NCBI GenBank assembly: GCA_020528935.1
Contig: JAJDFU010000565.1
Coordinates: forward strand, 1 to 6,418
Length of the DNA stretch: 6,418 nt
Direction: 5' to 3'
DNA from: Saprospiraceae bacterium
GTDB lineage: Bacteria > Bacteroidota > Bacteroidia > Chitinophagales > Saprospiraceae
Made by a program: the position numbers and the translations under genes. A model generated the notes under the pieces. That model saw nothing but the letters and a program-made list of their open reading frames with translations. It was not told the origin of the DNA and searched no databases. Of the stretch, positions 1-6,418 are shown in pieces (the stretch's first letter is position 1; each line of letters starts with the position of its first letter).

Positions 1-284
1 CCCGCGCTACCTTGCCCACCCAGGGCACCACCGTCGAAGCCACCCTGGCGTTCGCTCCCGACGGCCGCCTGCTCAACTTCATCTCCGACGACCGCGGCGC
101 CTTGACGAACGGGCAACTGGAGTACCACCGCTTTTCCACCCCGCTGAGCGACTACCGCGACTTCGGGGGCTACCGGCTGGCCGCCCTGGGCAAAGCGGTG
201 TGGCACTACCCGGACGGCCCCTTCACCTACGGTGAATTCCGGCTGCAAGACGTGTCCTACAATGTTTCCGCATTCAACCCCTGA
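1..284 (+). CDS. DUF6544-family protein, C-terminal part (5' end outside window)
   Basis: The reading frame is open from base 3 and ends at TGA 282-284, so 93 C-terminal residues are visible and the gene begins upstream. The in-frame TTG at 12 lies inside an uninterrupted frame and is not taken as a start. The visible part has the pattern I associate with the end of DUF6544 proteins: a predicted beta-rich stretch with ISDDRG, then TPLSDYRDFGGYRLA, then AVWHYPDGPFTYGEF and a final VSYN before the stop. Aromatic residues recur at regular intervals, as expected of a beta-sheet protein. No biochemical function is established for this family to my knowledge, so none is assigned. The next gene starts 6 bases after the stop in the same direction, which suggests co-transcription. 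Family assignment is by remembered motif pattern and not by a search. Confidence 0.72.
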   Translation, partial: RATLPTQGTTVEATLAFAPDGRLLNFISDDRGALTNGQLEYHRFSTPLSDYRDFGGYRLAALGKAVWHYPDGPFTYGEFRLQDVSYNVSAFNP

Positions 285-290
285 TCCGGC

Positions 291-1079
291 ATGGGTACAG
301 CGTTTCGATTATCCGTATGGTTACCGCCACTCGCTGCCCTGGCTTCGGCAGCCGGTCTGTTCGCACCCGGCTTCTACCGCGACAGCCTCTACCTGCAGAC
401 CCTTTGGCGGGGGAATGATGCCGTTACGCTCTTTGTCATCGTTCCTGCCCTGATCCTCAGCCTTTGGGCCTACCGGCGCGGATCGCAACGGGGCCTGCTC
501 CTGTGGATGGGCTTGCTGTTGTATCTGGCCTACAACTATGCGTTTTACCTGTTTGCCGCTGCCTTTAACGCGGCTTTCCCGCTCTACGTCGCGCTGCTGT
601 CGATTTCGGGCTTTGCCCTGGCATTTGGCCTGTACGGGCTTTCCTTCCGTCAGCTGACTTTTTCGCGCCACCGGCGGGGCTGGGTCGTCGCCTATTTGCT
701 CCTGATCGCCGCCGTACTGTGCGGGGTGGAGATCCCGCCCATCATCCGGTTTCTGGCCGACGGCACCGTACCGCCCCTGATAGAACAGACCGATCACCCC
801 ACCAGTGTGGTCTATGCCCTGGATCTGGCCATAGTCGTGCCTTTGAGTCTGCTGGCCGGCTTCTGGCTTTGGCAGGGGAAAAGGTGGGGATACCTTCTGG
901 CTGTACTCATGCTGGTAAAAGGCTGTACCTATGGGCTTGTCCTTTCCGCCAACAGCCTGATCCTGAGGTTCACCCACATGGGCGAAGATTCCCTGCTGCC
1001 CTTTTACCTGTTCGTTATGCTGGGCGGACTGGCCGGCCTGCTTTGGTTGCTGCGTCCGGTACGAGCCGCACCTGCCTGA
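291..1079 (+). CDS. Conserved multi-pass membrane protein, function unknown
   Basis: This gene encodes 262 residues starting at ATG 291, the first ATG in this frame after the preceding stop; there is no Shine-Dalgarno sequence. The protein is very hydrophobic, with about eight likely membrane helices near residues 6-26, 43-61, 68-90, 94-117, 129-147, 173-193, 199-221 and 236-256. Short basic loops (YRRGSQRG at 61-68, RHRRG at 126-130, QGKRWG at 195-200) separate pairs of helices and are probably cytoplasmic. The longest polar loop, about 148-172, lies between helices 5 and 6. Possibly functional polar residues in or near membranes are the GND at 41-43, the YNYAFY at 81-86 and N93. I do not recognise a named family or any transporter or enzyme signature. 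It is probably in an operon with the DUF6544 gene 6 bases upstream and in the same frame, so the two products may act together at the membrane. Confidence 0.85.
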   Translation: MGTAFRLSVWLPPLAALASAAGLFAPGFYRDSLYLQTLWRGNDAVTLFVIVPALILSLWAYRRGSQRGLLLWMGLLLYLAYNYAFYLFAAAFNAAFPLYVALLSISGFALAFGLYGLSFRQLTFSRHRRGWVVAYLLLIAAVLCGVEIPPIIRFLADGTVPPLIEQTDHPTSVVYALDLAIVVPLSLLAGFWLWQGKRWGYLLAVLMLVKGCTYGLVLSANSLILRFTHMGEDSLLPFYLFVMLGGLAGLLWLLRPVRAAPA

Positions 1080-1190
1080 ACGCGGCAACCCGATGACGCC
1101 CCAAACCCGGCATCGCGGCCAACCGTTTTCGAATGACTCCGACCGAACATGCTCCCCGGCCCGGCAGTTGAATACTAAACCACATATGAT

Positions 1191-1427
1191 ATGCCGGACC
1201 GCGACCTACCCTCCATTGAAAACGAAGAGCAGTATGAAGCGCTGCGCCGCAAAGGCATGAGCAAAGCGAAAGCGGCTCGCATCGCCAATTCGGAAGACAC
1301 CGGTGGTGGCTCGCCCTACGAAGAGCGCACCAAAGAAGAACTGTACGAATTGGCCCGAAAGATCGACCTGGCGGGCCGCAGCCAAATGACCAAGGCCGAG
1401 CTCATCCGGGCCCTGCGCGCCCGTTGA
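1191..1427 (+). CDS. DUF7218-type small protein with Rho-N/SAP-like C-terminus
   Basis: This is a 78-residue, highly charged protein starting at ATG 1191; an ATG at 1186 is out of frame. The N-terminal half carries a conserved block, EQYEALRRKGMSKAKAARIAN (about residues 13-33), followed by a short GGGSPYEERT linker. The C-terminal half (about 47-78, TKEELYELARKIDLAGRSQM then TKAELIRALR) matches the helix-extended-loop-helix pattern of the Rho termination factor N-terminal domain, which is related to the SAP nucleic-acid-binding fold. This two-part layout is that of the small proteins annotated DUF7218 or 'Rho termination factor' in many bacteria. It is far too short to be Rho itself, having no ATPase domain. 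Nucleic-acid binding is inferred from the fold only. Gaps of 111 bases upstream and 75 downstream suggest it may be transcribed on its own. Confidence 0.85.
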   Translation: MPDRDLPSIENEEQYEALRRKGMSKAKAARIANSEDTGGGSPYEERTKEELYELARKIDLAGRSQMTKAELIRALRAR

Positions 1428-1502
1428 TCGGCGGATGCCGCCCGGCAACCTTCCCCCAAAAACCCCTCATTCATTCATCCATCAAAAAACAGCATACGAA
1501 CC

Positions 1503-2066
1503 ATGGAAAAACTGAATCATACCACCATTGCCATACTCAGTGAAGACGGATTTGAAGAAGCCGAACTGACCAGCCCGCGCAAACGCCTGGAAGAAGAAGG
1601 CGCAAGCGTACACATCGTCTCGCCCCGCGAAGGCAAGATCCGCGGCTGGAAGGGCGAAAACTGGAGCATAGACGTGCCGGTAGACAAGCACATCAGCGAG
1701 GCAAAGGCCGACGATTACGATGCCCTGATGATACCGGGCGGAGTAGCCAATCCCGACCTGCTGCGCCGCAGCGAGCCGGTGGTGGACTTCGTGAAGACCT
1801 TTTTTGAGCAGGGCAAACCCATTGCTTCCATCTGCCACGGACCCCAGGTACTCATCGAAACCGGTGCGCTGAAGGGCCGCACCCTCACCTCCTTTCACAG
1901 CATCAAGACCGACCTGAAAAACGCCGGCGCGCGCTGGGAAGACCGCGAGGTAGTGGTAGACAAAGGGTTGGTGACCAGCCGCTCTCCCAAAGACCTGGAC
2001 GCCTTCAACGCCAAGATGGTGGAAGAATTCCGCGAAGGCATCCACGCCGGCCAGCGCACTGCCTGA
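1503..2066 (+). CDS. DJ-1/PfpI-family protein (type 1 glutamine amidotransferase-like)
   Basis: This 187-residue protein starts at ATG 1503 and covers the whole DJ-1/PfpI fold at the usual family length. Family hallmarks are visible: an N-terminal beta strand (TIAILSEDGFEEAEL, residues 8-22) carrying the acidic residue E18 that pairs with the reactive cysteine; the MIPGG turn at 76-80; and the nucleophile elbow SICHGP at 109-114 with C111 and H112. These match the Glu, Cys and His of PfpI and YhbO-like proteins. Members have been described variously as intracellular proteases, chaperones or protein/nucleotide deglycases acting in carbonyl and oxidative stress, and the true activity is disputed for many. 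A cytoplasmic stress-protection role is the likely reading. There is no signal peptide. The gene stands alone and is closed by a strong terminator 33 bases after the stop codon. Confidence 0.93.
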   Translation: MEKLNHTTIAILSEDGFEEAELTSPRKRLEEEGASVHIVSPREGKIRGWKGENWSIDVPVDKHISEAKADDYDALMIPGGVANPDLLRRSEPVVDFVKTFFEQGKPIASICHGPQVLIETGALKGRTLTSFHSIKTDLKNAGARWEDREVVVDKGLVTSRSPKDLDAFNAKMVEEFREGIHAGQRTA

Positions 2067-2098
2067 AACAATTCGCATACGGTCTTTAGTTAAAGATC

Positions 2099-2131
2099 AG
2101 CCGCTGCTCCGTTCGGAGGGCGGCTTTTTTT
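2099..2131 (+). terminator. Rho-independent terminator after the DJ-1/PfpI gene
   Basis: A perfect 6-bp outer stem (AGCCGC at 2099-2104 with GCGGCT at 2120-2125) and a 4-bp inner stem (CTCC at 2107-2110 with GGAG at 2115-2118) enclose a GTTC tetraloop, with a small internal bulge (TG against G). A run of seven T follows directly (2125-2131). This is a textbook intrinsic terminator on the plus strand, 33 bases past the stop codon. It separates the DJ-1/PfpI gene from the protease, which therefore needs its own promoter downstream of 2131. Confidence 0.9.
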
Positions 2132-2163
2132 AGGCCATGAACCCCAAGGGCGTTTTGATTCTT

Positions 2164-2171
2164 TACTTTTG
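2164..2171 (+). promoter_or_regulatory. Candidate Bacteroidota -7 promoter element (TAnnTTTG)
   Basis: TACTTTTG matches all six fixed positions of the Bacteroidota -7 consensus TAnnTTTG. It lies in the only interval, between the terminator at 2131 and the protease ATG at 2184, where this gene's own promoter could be. I see no TTG-type -33 element at the usual distance, and transcription would start only a few bases before the ATG, giving a very short leader. The match is therefore suggestive only. Confidence 0.35.
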
Positions 2172-2183
2172 AAAAAAAGGCCT

Positions 2184-4637
2184 ATGAACGTCCGGTTATT
2201 GCTCAGCCTGGGAGGCTTGCTTCTGTCGGCACTGTGCCAGGCAGCTTCTCCCGATTCCCTGCCGTCCATTGCCGAGAAAGTGAACGAGCTGGAGAAGCGC
2301 CCGGGCTTCTTCCCCATCTACTGGAGTGAAGACGAAGGCAAGCTGTATGGAGAGGTCAGCCGGTGGGACGAAGAATTCCTGTACGTCAACAGCCTGACCG
2401 GCGGGCTCGGCTCCAACGACCTCAACCTGGACCGCAACCAGCTGGGCAATACGCGCATCGTGAAGTGGGTGCGCTCGGGCCCGAAGGTGTTGCTGCTGCA
2501 GCCCAACTACCGCTACCGGGCCGAAACGGACAACGCATACGAACGGCAGGCGGTGGAGGATGCCTTTGCCCAGTCCGCACTCTGGGGGTTTCAGGCTGTG
2601 GCGCGTACCGATGACCGCCTGCTCATCGACCTCACGCCCTTTCTGCTGCGCGATGCCCACGGCGTGGCCCGCCGCCTGAAAGCCAAAAAGCAGGGTACCT
2701 ACAAGCCCGATGCGGACCGCTCCATGCTGATGCCGGAGCGCATCCGCAATTTCCCCCTCAATACCGAGATGACCGCCCTGGTGACCCTCACCGGCGAACC
2801 CAAAGGCAGCGAACTGCGCAGCGTGGCGCCCAGCCCGGCACAGCTCAGCCTGCGCATGCGGCATTCTTTCATCCAATTGCCGGAGCCCGGTTACGAGCCG
2901 CGGCCTTTCGATCCGCGGAGCGGCTACTTCCCGGTCACCTATTTCGATTACGCCACCCCCATTGATCAGCCCCTGGCGAAGCGCTTCATCCCGCGCCACC
3001 GCCTGCAGAAGAAAGCCCCGGATGCGCCCGTCAGCGAGCCGGTGGAGCCCATCGTCTATTACCTGGATCCCGGCACGCCCGAGCCCATCCGCTCGGCCTT
3101 GCTGGACGGCGCGCGCTGGTGGGCGGAGGCTTTTGCATACGCCGGCTTTGAGAATGCCTTCCGGGTAGAGCTGCTGCCCGAAGGCGCCGATCCGCTGGAC
3201 GTGCGCTACAACGTGATCAACTGGGTGCATCGCTCCACCCGCGGCTGGAGCTACGGCAGCACGGTCATCGACCCGCGCACCGGCGAGATTATCAAGGGCC
3301 ACGTACTGCTGGGCAGCCTGCGCGTGCGGCAGGACTTCCTCATTGCTCAGGGGCTCATCCCGGCCTATGCCGAGGGCGACGAACCCGATCCGCGCGTACA
3401 GGAACTGGCGCTGGCCCGCCTGCGCCAGCTGGCCGCCCACGAGGTGGGGCACACCCTGGGGCTGGCCCACAATTTCGCAGCCAGCACGCACGGGCGGGCC
3501 AGCGTGATGGACTATCCCCATCCCTACCTGGTGGAAGACGCCCCAGGCGACCTGAACTTCAGCCAGGCCTACGATGCCGGCATCGGCCTGTGGGATAAGC
3601 GCGCGATCAAGTACGGCTATGCGCAATTCCCCGAAAACACGGATGAACAGATCGCGCTCGACAGCATCCTGGCCGGCAATCAAAAGCTGAACCTCACCTT
3701 TATCTCCGATCCCGATGCCCGGCCGGCCCATGCAGCCCACCCGCAGGCCCACCTGTGGGACAACGGCCCGGACCCCGTGGCCGAACTCGACCGGCTAAAG
3801 GCGATCCGCGAACGGGCACTGCGGCGCTTCGGAGAGGACAATATTCCCCGCGGCATGCCCCTTTCCGAGCTGGAGCGGGTGCTGGTTCCCCTCTACCTCA
3901 TGCATCGCTATCAGGCCGAGGCCGTGGCCAAGCTGGTGGGCGGGGTGGAATACGGATATACGGTGAAGGGCGACGGACAGCCCAAGCCCCGGCCCGTGGC
4001 CGAGGTGGAGCAGCGCAAGGCGCTGGATGCCCTCATCGCCACGCTGGATCCGGAATTCCTTCGGCTGCCCCTGCCCGTCGCGAACCTCATCCCGCCGCCG
4101 GCCTACGGCTACGACCGCAATCGGGAGTACTTCCCCAACTACACCGGCACGACCTTCGACCCCCTGGCCGCTGCCGAGGCGTCGGCAGAGCATACCCTCG
4201 CCCTGCTGCTGCACCCCAAGCGGCTGGCCCGCCTGGAGGAGCAGGCGAGCCGCCACCCGGACGGCCTCTCGGCCTACGAGCTGATCGACGAACTACAGCA
4301 GGCCGTCCAGCGCTGGGCCAAGCGCAGTGAGCCCTGGGAGCAATCCCTGGTCTATATGGTGGAAAAACGGCTGGTCTTCCACTTCCTCCGGCTGGCCGGC
4401 GATCGCGAGGTGCATCCCCAGATCGCCGGCGCGGCCTGGGCGGAGCTGGAAGAGCTGAAGTGGCGCCTGAGCAACCGCATCCGCTGGGGTGCCGGCATAC
4501 GCACCACCCCCGAGCGCGCTCACCTCGTGTACCTGTACGAGCAGATCATCGCCTTCCAGAAGTTCCCAGACCAGTTTGAGCTGCCCGAACCGCCCGAAGT
4601 GCCGCCCGGCGCGCCCATCGGCTGCGGGGGTCCGTGA
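2184..4637 (+). CDS. Secreted zinc-dependent metalloprotease (Met-zincin, DUF5117/DUF4953 type)
   Basis: This encodes 817 residues from ATG 2184. A TTG at 2169 would add MKKRP, but ATG is preferred because AAAAGG lies 3 bases before it and the TTG overlaps the possible -7 element. An N-terminal signal peptide is likely: basic start, hydrophobic core at about 4-16, and cleavage near QAA (19-21). The cysteine before it is not in a good lipobox. Residues about 25-255 resemble the DUF5118/DUF5117 N-terminal region (VLLLQPNYRYRA; RMRHSF). A conserved block follows, with INWVHRSTRGWSYG (about 345-358) and DPRTGEI (about 363-369). The catalytic zinc motif is HEVGHTLGLAH, with zinc ligands H419, H423 and H429 and catalytic base E420; M442 in SVMDYP is the Met-turn. 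The remaining ~370 residues are the helical C-terminal part of the family, ending in a proline-rich tail with PPGAPIG. All catalytic residues are intact. I see no C-terminal type IX sorting domain, so a periplasmic or cell-envelope protein is the likely product. Substrate is unknown. Confidence 0.93.
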   Translation: MNVRLLLSLGGLLLSALCQAASPDSLPSIAEKVNELEKRPGFFPIYWSEDEGKLYGEVSRWDEEFLYVNSLTGGLGSNDLNLDRNQLGNTRIVKWVRSGPKVLLLQPNYRYRAETDNAYERQAVEDAFAQSALWGFQAVARTDDRLLIDLTPFLLRDAHGVARRLKAKKQGTYKPDADRSMLMPERIRNFPLNTEMTALVTLTGEPKGSELRSVAPSPAQLSLRMRHSFIQLPEPGYEPRPFDPRSGYFPVTYFDYATPIDQPLAKRFIPRHRLQKKAPDAPVSEPVEPIVYYLDPGTPEPIRSALLDGARWWAEAFAYAGFENAFRVELLPEGADPLDVRYNVINWVHRSTRGWSYGSTVIDPRTGEIIKGHVLLGSLRVRQDFLIAQGLIPAYAEGDEPDPRVQELALARLRQLAAHEVGHTLGLAHNFAASTHGRASVMDYPHPYLVEDAPGDLNFSQAYDAGIGLWDKRAIKYGYAQFPENTDEQIALDSILAGNQKLNLTFISDPDARPAHAAHPQAHLWDNGPDPVAELDRLKAIRERALRRFGEDNIPRGMPLSELERVLVPLYLMHRYQAEAVAKLVGGVEYGYTVKGDGQPKPRPVAEVEQRKALDALIATLDPEFLRLPLPVANLIPPPAYGYDRNREYFPNYTGTTFDPLAAAEASAEHTLALLLHPKRLARLEEQASRHPDGLSAYELIDELQQAVQRWAKRSEPWEQSLVYMVEKRLVFHFLRLAGDREVHPQIAGAAWAELEELKWRLSNRIRWGAGIRTTPERAHLVYLYEQIIAFQKFPDQFELPEPPEVPPGAPIGCGGP

Positions 4638-4730
4638 GGGGGGATTATCCTGAAAACCGTATAACTTGTCTGTTTGCAACCCGGCAAGTTTGCAGGCAGG
4701 CGGGCATCTCTTTTTTTCAAATGCAACTTT

Positions 4731-5627
4731 TCACTCAAAATCCAGGTACCACTGAAAATGGGTACGGAGCAGGCTCACTTTTTCTGCGCGAACGAAATCC
4801 AGGTAAGCCTCTGCTACCGGGGATAGCTTCTTTCCCTTCAGCCAGACCAGGCGCCAATCCGTCTGTATGGGGAGCCCTTCTGCGGGGAGGATGTGCAACT
4901 GCCTGTTGAGTAATTCGTTGCGAATCCCGATCAGTGGCAGAATGGAATGGCCCAGGCCGGCTATCACGGCCTGCTTCACGGCCTCATTGGAGGTGAGTTC
5001 CATTTTTTTGCGGGTGTTTCCCGAACGCTGCTCGAAATAGCCCTCCATGGCCATGCGCGTTGCCGAGCCCGGCTCCCGGAAGATCAGGGGTTTATCCGGC
5101 TGCGCCCTGGGTTGATTGCCGATGAGATACATCCTGTTTTCGATCAGCATTTCCTCTTCGAAGACCAGCTTTTCCGGCAATACGGATACCAGCGCAAAGT
5201 CGATCTCATTGCGTTTCAGGCTTTCCACCACGCGGGTCTTGTTGGTGACGTCAAGGACCAGGTCGATTCCCGGATGGCGGTCCATAAAATCCGACAAAAA
5301 ATAGGGGATGACGTATTTGCCCGTAGAAGCCGAGGAGATCTTGAGGCGGCCAGCCAGCTTGCCCTCGTATTCCCGCGTTTTGTACTGGATCGCACTCAGC
5401 TCGCCGAGCGCCCGCTCGGCCAGTGCAGCCACCTCCCGGCCAAAATCCGTGATGTAAAGCTTTCTGCCGATCAACTCCGTAAGCGGAATGGCAAACTGAT
5501 CCTGGAAATTCTTCAGCTGGATCGATACGGCCGGCTGGGTCATGTGGAGGTCCTCGGAAGCCCGGGTGATGCTCTTCTTTTCCACCACTTTCAGGAAAAC
5601 ACGCAACTGATGAATGGTGTAGTTCAT
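4731..5627 (-). CDS. LysR-type transcriptional regulator, divergent from dabB-like gene
   Basis: This is a 298-residue protein read on the minus strand, ATG at 5627-5625 and stop at 4733-4731, of usual LysR length. Residues 1-60 form the winged helix-turn-helix: INHQ-type start (TIHQLRVFLKVVEKKSITRA), then the recognition helix MTQPAVSIQLKNF (about 29-41). A linker helix (about 65-90) follows. The effector domain of the periplasmic-binding-protein fold begins at LKISSAS (about 94-100), and continues through IDFALVS, EPGSATR (about 186-192) and the AVIAGLGHSILP hinge (about 221-232). The sequence has the flavour of the CbbR/CysB-like LysR branch, but the inducer cannot be read from it. It diverges from a dabB-like gene, the classic arrangement for a LysR protein that controls its neighbour and itself from the shared spacer. 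It converges on the metalloprotease with 93 bases between. Confidence 0.95.
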   Translation of the reverse strand: MNYTIHQLRVFLKVVEKKSITRASEDLHMTQPAVSIQLKNFQDQFAIPLTELIGRKLYITDFGREVAALAERALGELSAIQYKTREYEGKLAGRLKISSASTGKYVIPYFLSDFMDRHPGIDLVLDVTNKTRVVESLKRNEIDFALVSVLPEKLVFEEEMLIENRMYLIGNQPRAQPDKPLIFREPGSATRMAMEGYFEQRSGNTRKKMELTSNEAVKQAVIAGLGHSILPLIGIRNELLNRQLHILPAEGLPIQTDWRLVWLKGKKLSPVAEAYLDFVRAEKVSLLRTHFQWYLDFE

Positions 5628-5727
5628 AAAAAGTGATTATGGTTTTCATTCTAAATATATATTAAAACTTATAAAAAGCAGTCCTTTTCTTTGCGTCCGT
5701 ACGATCGCCGAATAAAACCAAATTGCG
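5628..5727. promoter_or_regulatory. Divergent AT-rich control region between lysR-type gene and dabB-like gene
   Basis: All 100 bases are non-coding and separate two divergent start codons. The half next to the regulator (5628-5680) has only 9 G or C in 53 bases, in strong contrast to the GC-rich surroundings. It holds overlapping LysR-type T-N11-A motifs with inverted ends: TAA-N7-TTA at 5652-5664 and TTA-N7-TAA at 5662-5674, set 10 bases (one helical turn) apart and sharing the central TTA. AATATATATT at 5654-5663 is a perfect palindrome. TTTCTTTG at 5686-5693 is a one-mismatch candidate for the Bacteroidota -7 element TAnnTTTG facing dabB; no matching -33 element was found. Such AT-rich motifs can arise by chance, so the region is well supported as regulatory but individual sites are not. 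Confidence 0.6.
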
Positions 5728-6418
5728 ATGAATACAGAGCTACTGAACCCTACACTGCTCACCGAGAAGCTACTGCCTCTTCTCGTCCTTGCTGCCCCCT
5801 GTGCGTTGTTGATCACTGCATTGGTTTCGGTCGTTCAGCCGGGCACGCGCCCCCGGGCTGTCCTGCGAGCCGGCCTTTGGGCTTCGATCCTCAGCCTGGT
5901 CGCCGCCGGCCTGGGCATTGTGCTGGTATGGCGATACGGGTTGCTACAAAGCGAGTTGCTCGGATTTGCCGGCCTGGGACTCTCGATACGGCTGGATCCG
6001 CTGAGCATGCTGCTGTTTACTATGATCGCCCTGCTTGCCTTTGTGATCCTGCGCTTCAGCAAGAATTACCTGGACGGAGATGAGCGGCACGGCGCCTTTG
6101 TCGGGCGCCTGGCGGCCACGATCGCTGCGGTACAGGTGCTGGTACTTTCGGGTAACTTGCTGATCCTGTTCCTGGCCTGGGTATTCACCAGCCTGACCCT
6201 GCACCGATTACTGGTCTTTTATCCGGAACGCCCCCGGGCCGTAAGCGCGGCCCGCCAGAAATTCCTGACTGCCCGCCTCGGCGATACATGCCTGCTGGGG
6301 AGTTTGCTGCCCCTCTACCGGACGTTTGGCCATGGACACCTGGCGGGCATCTTCGCGCAACTGCGCGATCCGGCTTTTACCGCTTCTGCCGGATTGGAGA
6401 TCGCCGCTGTCCTGCGGG
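5728..6418 (+). CDS. dabB: DabB-like NuoL-type proton-conducting membrane subunit (3' end outside window)
   Basis: The frame is open from ATG 5728 to the window edge, giving the first 230 residues. There is no Shine-Dalgarno sequence, and the leader before the ATG is A-rich (AATAAAACCAAATT). Likely membrane helices lie near residues 12-36, 50-69, 90-109, 127-151 and 183-198. The start of the NuoL/MrpA antiporter-like domain is visible in LSIRLDPLSMLLF (about 84-96). The following RFSKNYLDGDE (109-119) and AWVFTSLTLHRLL (150-162), with AARQKFLTARLGD (174-186), fit DabB proteins better than NuoL or MrpA as I remember them. DabB pairs with DabA (DUF2309, a carbonic-anhydrase-like zinc protein) in a membrane complex that uses a cation gradient to drive CO2 to bicarbonate in the cytoplasm. 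dabA would be expected just downstream but is not in view. A LysR-type gene diverges upstream. A generic NuoL homologue remains possible. Confidence 0.8.
   Translation, partial: MNTELLNPTLLTEKLLPLLVLAAPCALLITALVSVVQPGTRPRAVLRAGLWASILSLVAAGLGIVLVWRYGLLQSELLGFAGLGLSIRLDPLSMLLFTMIALLAFVILRFSKNYLDGDERHGAFVGRLAATIAAVQVLVLSGNLLILFLAWVFTSLTLHRLLVFYPERPRAVSAARQKFLTARLGDTCLLGSLLPLYRTFGHGHLAGIFAQLRDPAFTASAGLEIAAVLR

Noticed and set aside
321..1088. 255-codon minus-strand frame opposite the membrane protein
   Set aside because: The translation is rich in Gln, Gly and Pro with no domain, while the plus strand encodes clear membrane helices. It is an antisense shadow.
1430..1442. GGCGG-ATG-CCGCC hairpin just after the DUF7218 gene
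   Set aside because: The stem is perfect but only 5 bp with a 3-base loop and no T tract follows, so it does not qualify as a terminator.
1471..1488. Short CATT/CATC tandem run upstream of the DJ-1/PfpI gene
   Set aside because: Only about four imperfect 4-base units are present. It is too short to call a repeat or a phase-variable tract.
2196..3752. 518-codon open frame on the minus strand inside the metalloprotease gene
   Set aside because: It is fully antisense to a gene with an intact catalytic motif. Its translation has no recognisable domain and is low-complexity in Gly, Ala and Arg/Gln, as expected from the mirror frame of a GC-rich gene.
3755..4330. 191-codon plus-strand frame within the protease gene
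   Set aside because: It is a +1-type shadow dominated by Gly, Arg, Ala and Pro. The protease frame continues unbroken through it, so it is not a frameshift.
4638..4730. Possible terminator between the converging protease and LysR genes
   Set aside because: There is a T7 run at 4711-4717, but the bases before it give only weak stems of about four pairs with wobble pairing. The minus strand also lacks a clear hairpin with a T tract.
4947..5636. 229-codon plus-strand frame opposite the LysR-type gene
   Set aside because: It is antisense to an unmistakable LysR protein and shows no domain of its own.

Overview
The window is GC-rich and gene-dense, with five complete genes and two cut by the window edges. 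The content suggests a GC-rich member of the Bacteroidota, perhaps of the Saprospiria/Lewinella type. The main reasons are a large secreted Met-zincin metalloprotease of a family abundant in that phylum, the near absence of Shine-Dalgarno sequences with A-rich leaders in some genes instead, and a TAnnTTTG-like -7 element in front of the protease. This placement is an inference from gene content and no marker gene is present to confirm it.

Layout, left to right. (1) The 3' end of a DUF6544-family gene is followed after 6 bases by a gene for an integral membrane protein with about eight membrane spans; the two look like one operon. (2) A 78-residue DUF7218/Rho-N-like small protein stands alone. 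(3) A DJ-1/PfpI-family protein comes next, closed by a strong intrinsic terminator. (4) A secreted 817-residue zinc metalloprotease has the HEXXHXXGXXH motif and a Met-turn. (5) On the minus strand and converging on the protease lies a LysR-type regulator. (6) Diverging from the regulator across a 100-base, AT-rich spacer is the start of a membrane gene resembling dabB, the NuoL-like subunit of the DAB inorganic-carbon accumulation complex. It runs off the right edge.

The only clear functional module is the last pair: a LysR regulator divergent from dabB, with candidate T-N11-A operator motifs in the spacer. If the reading is right, dabA (DUF2309) should lie just beyond the window, and the unit would be a regulated CO2/bicarbonate-capture system. 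The other genes look like ordinary single-gene or two-gene housekeeping and stress units. No RNA genes, CRISPR arrays, insertion sequences or large repeats were seen, and no stretch above 300 bases lacks a gene.
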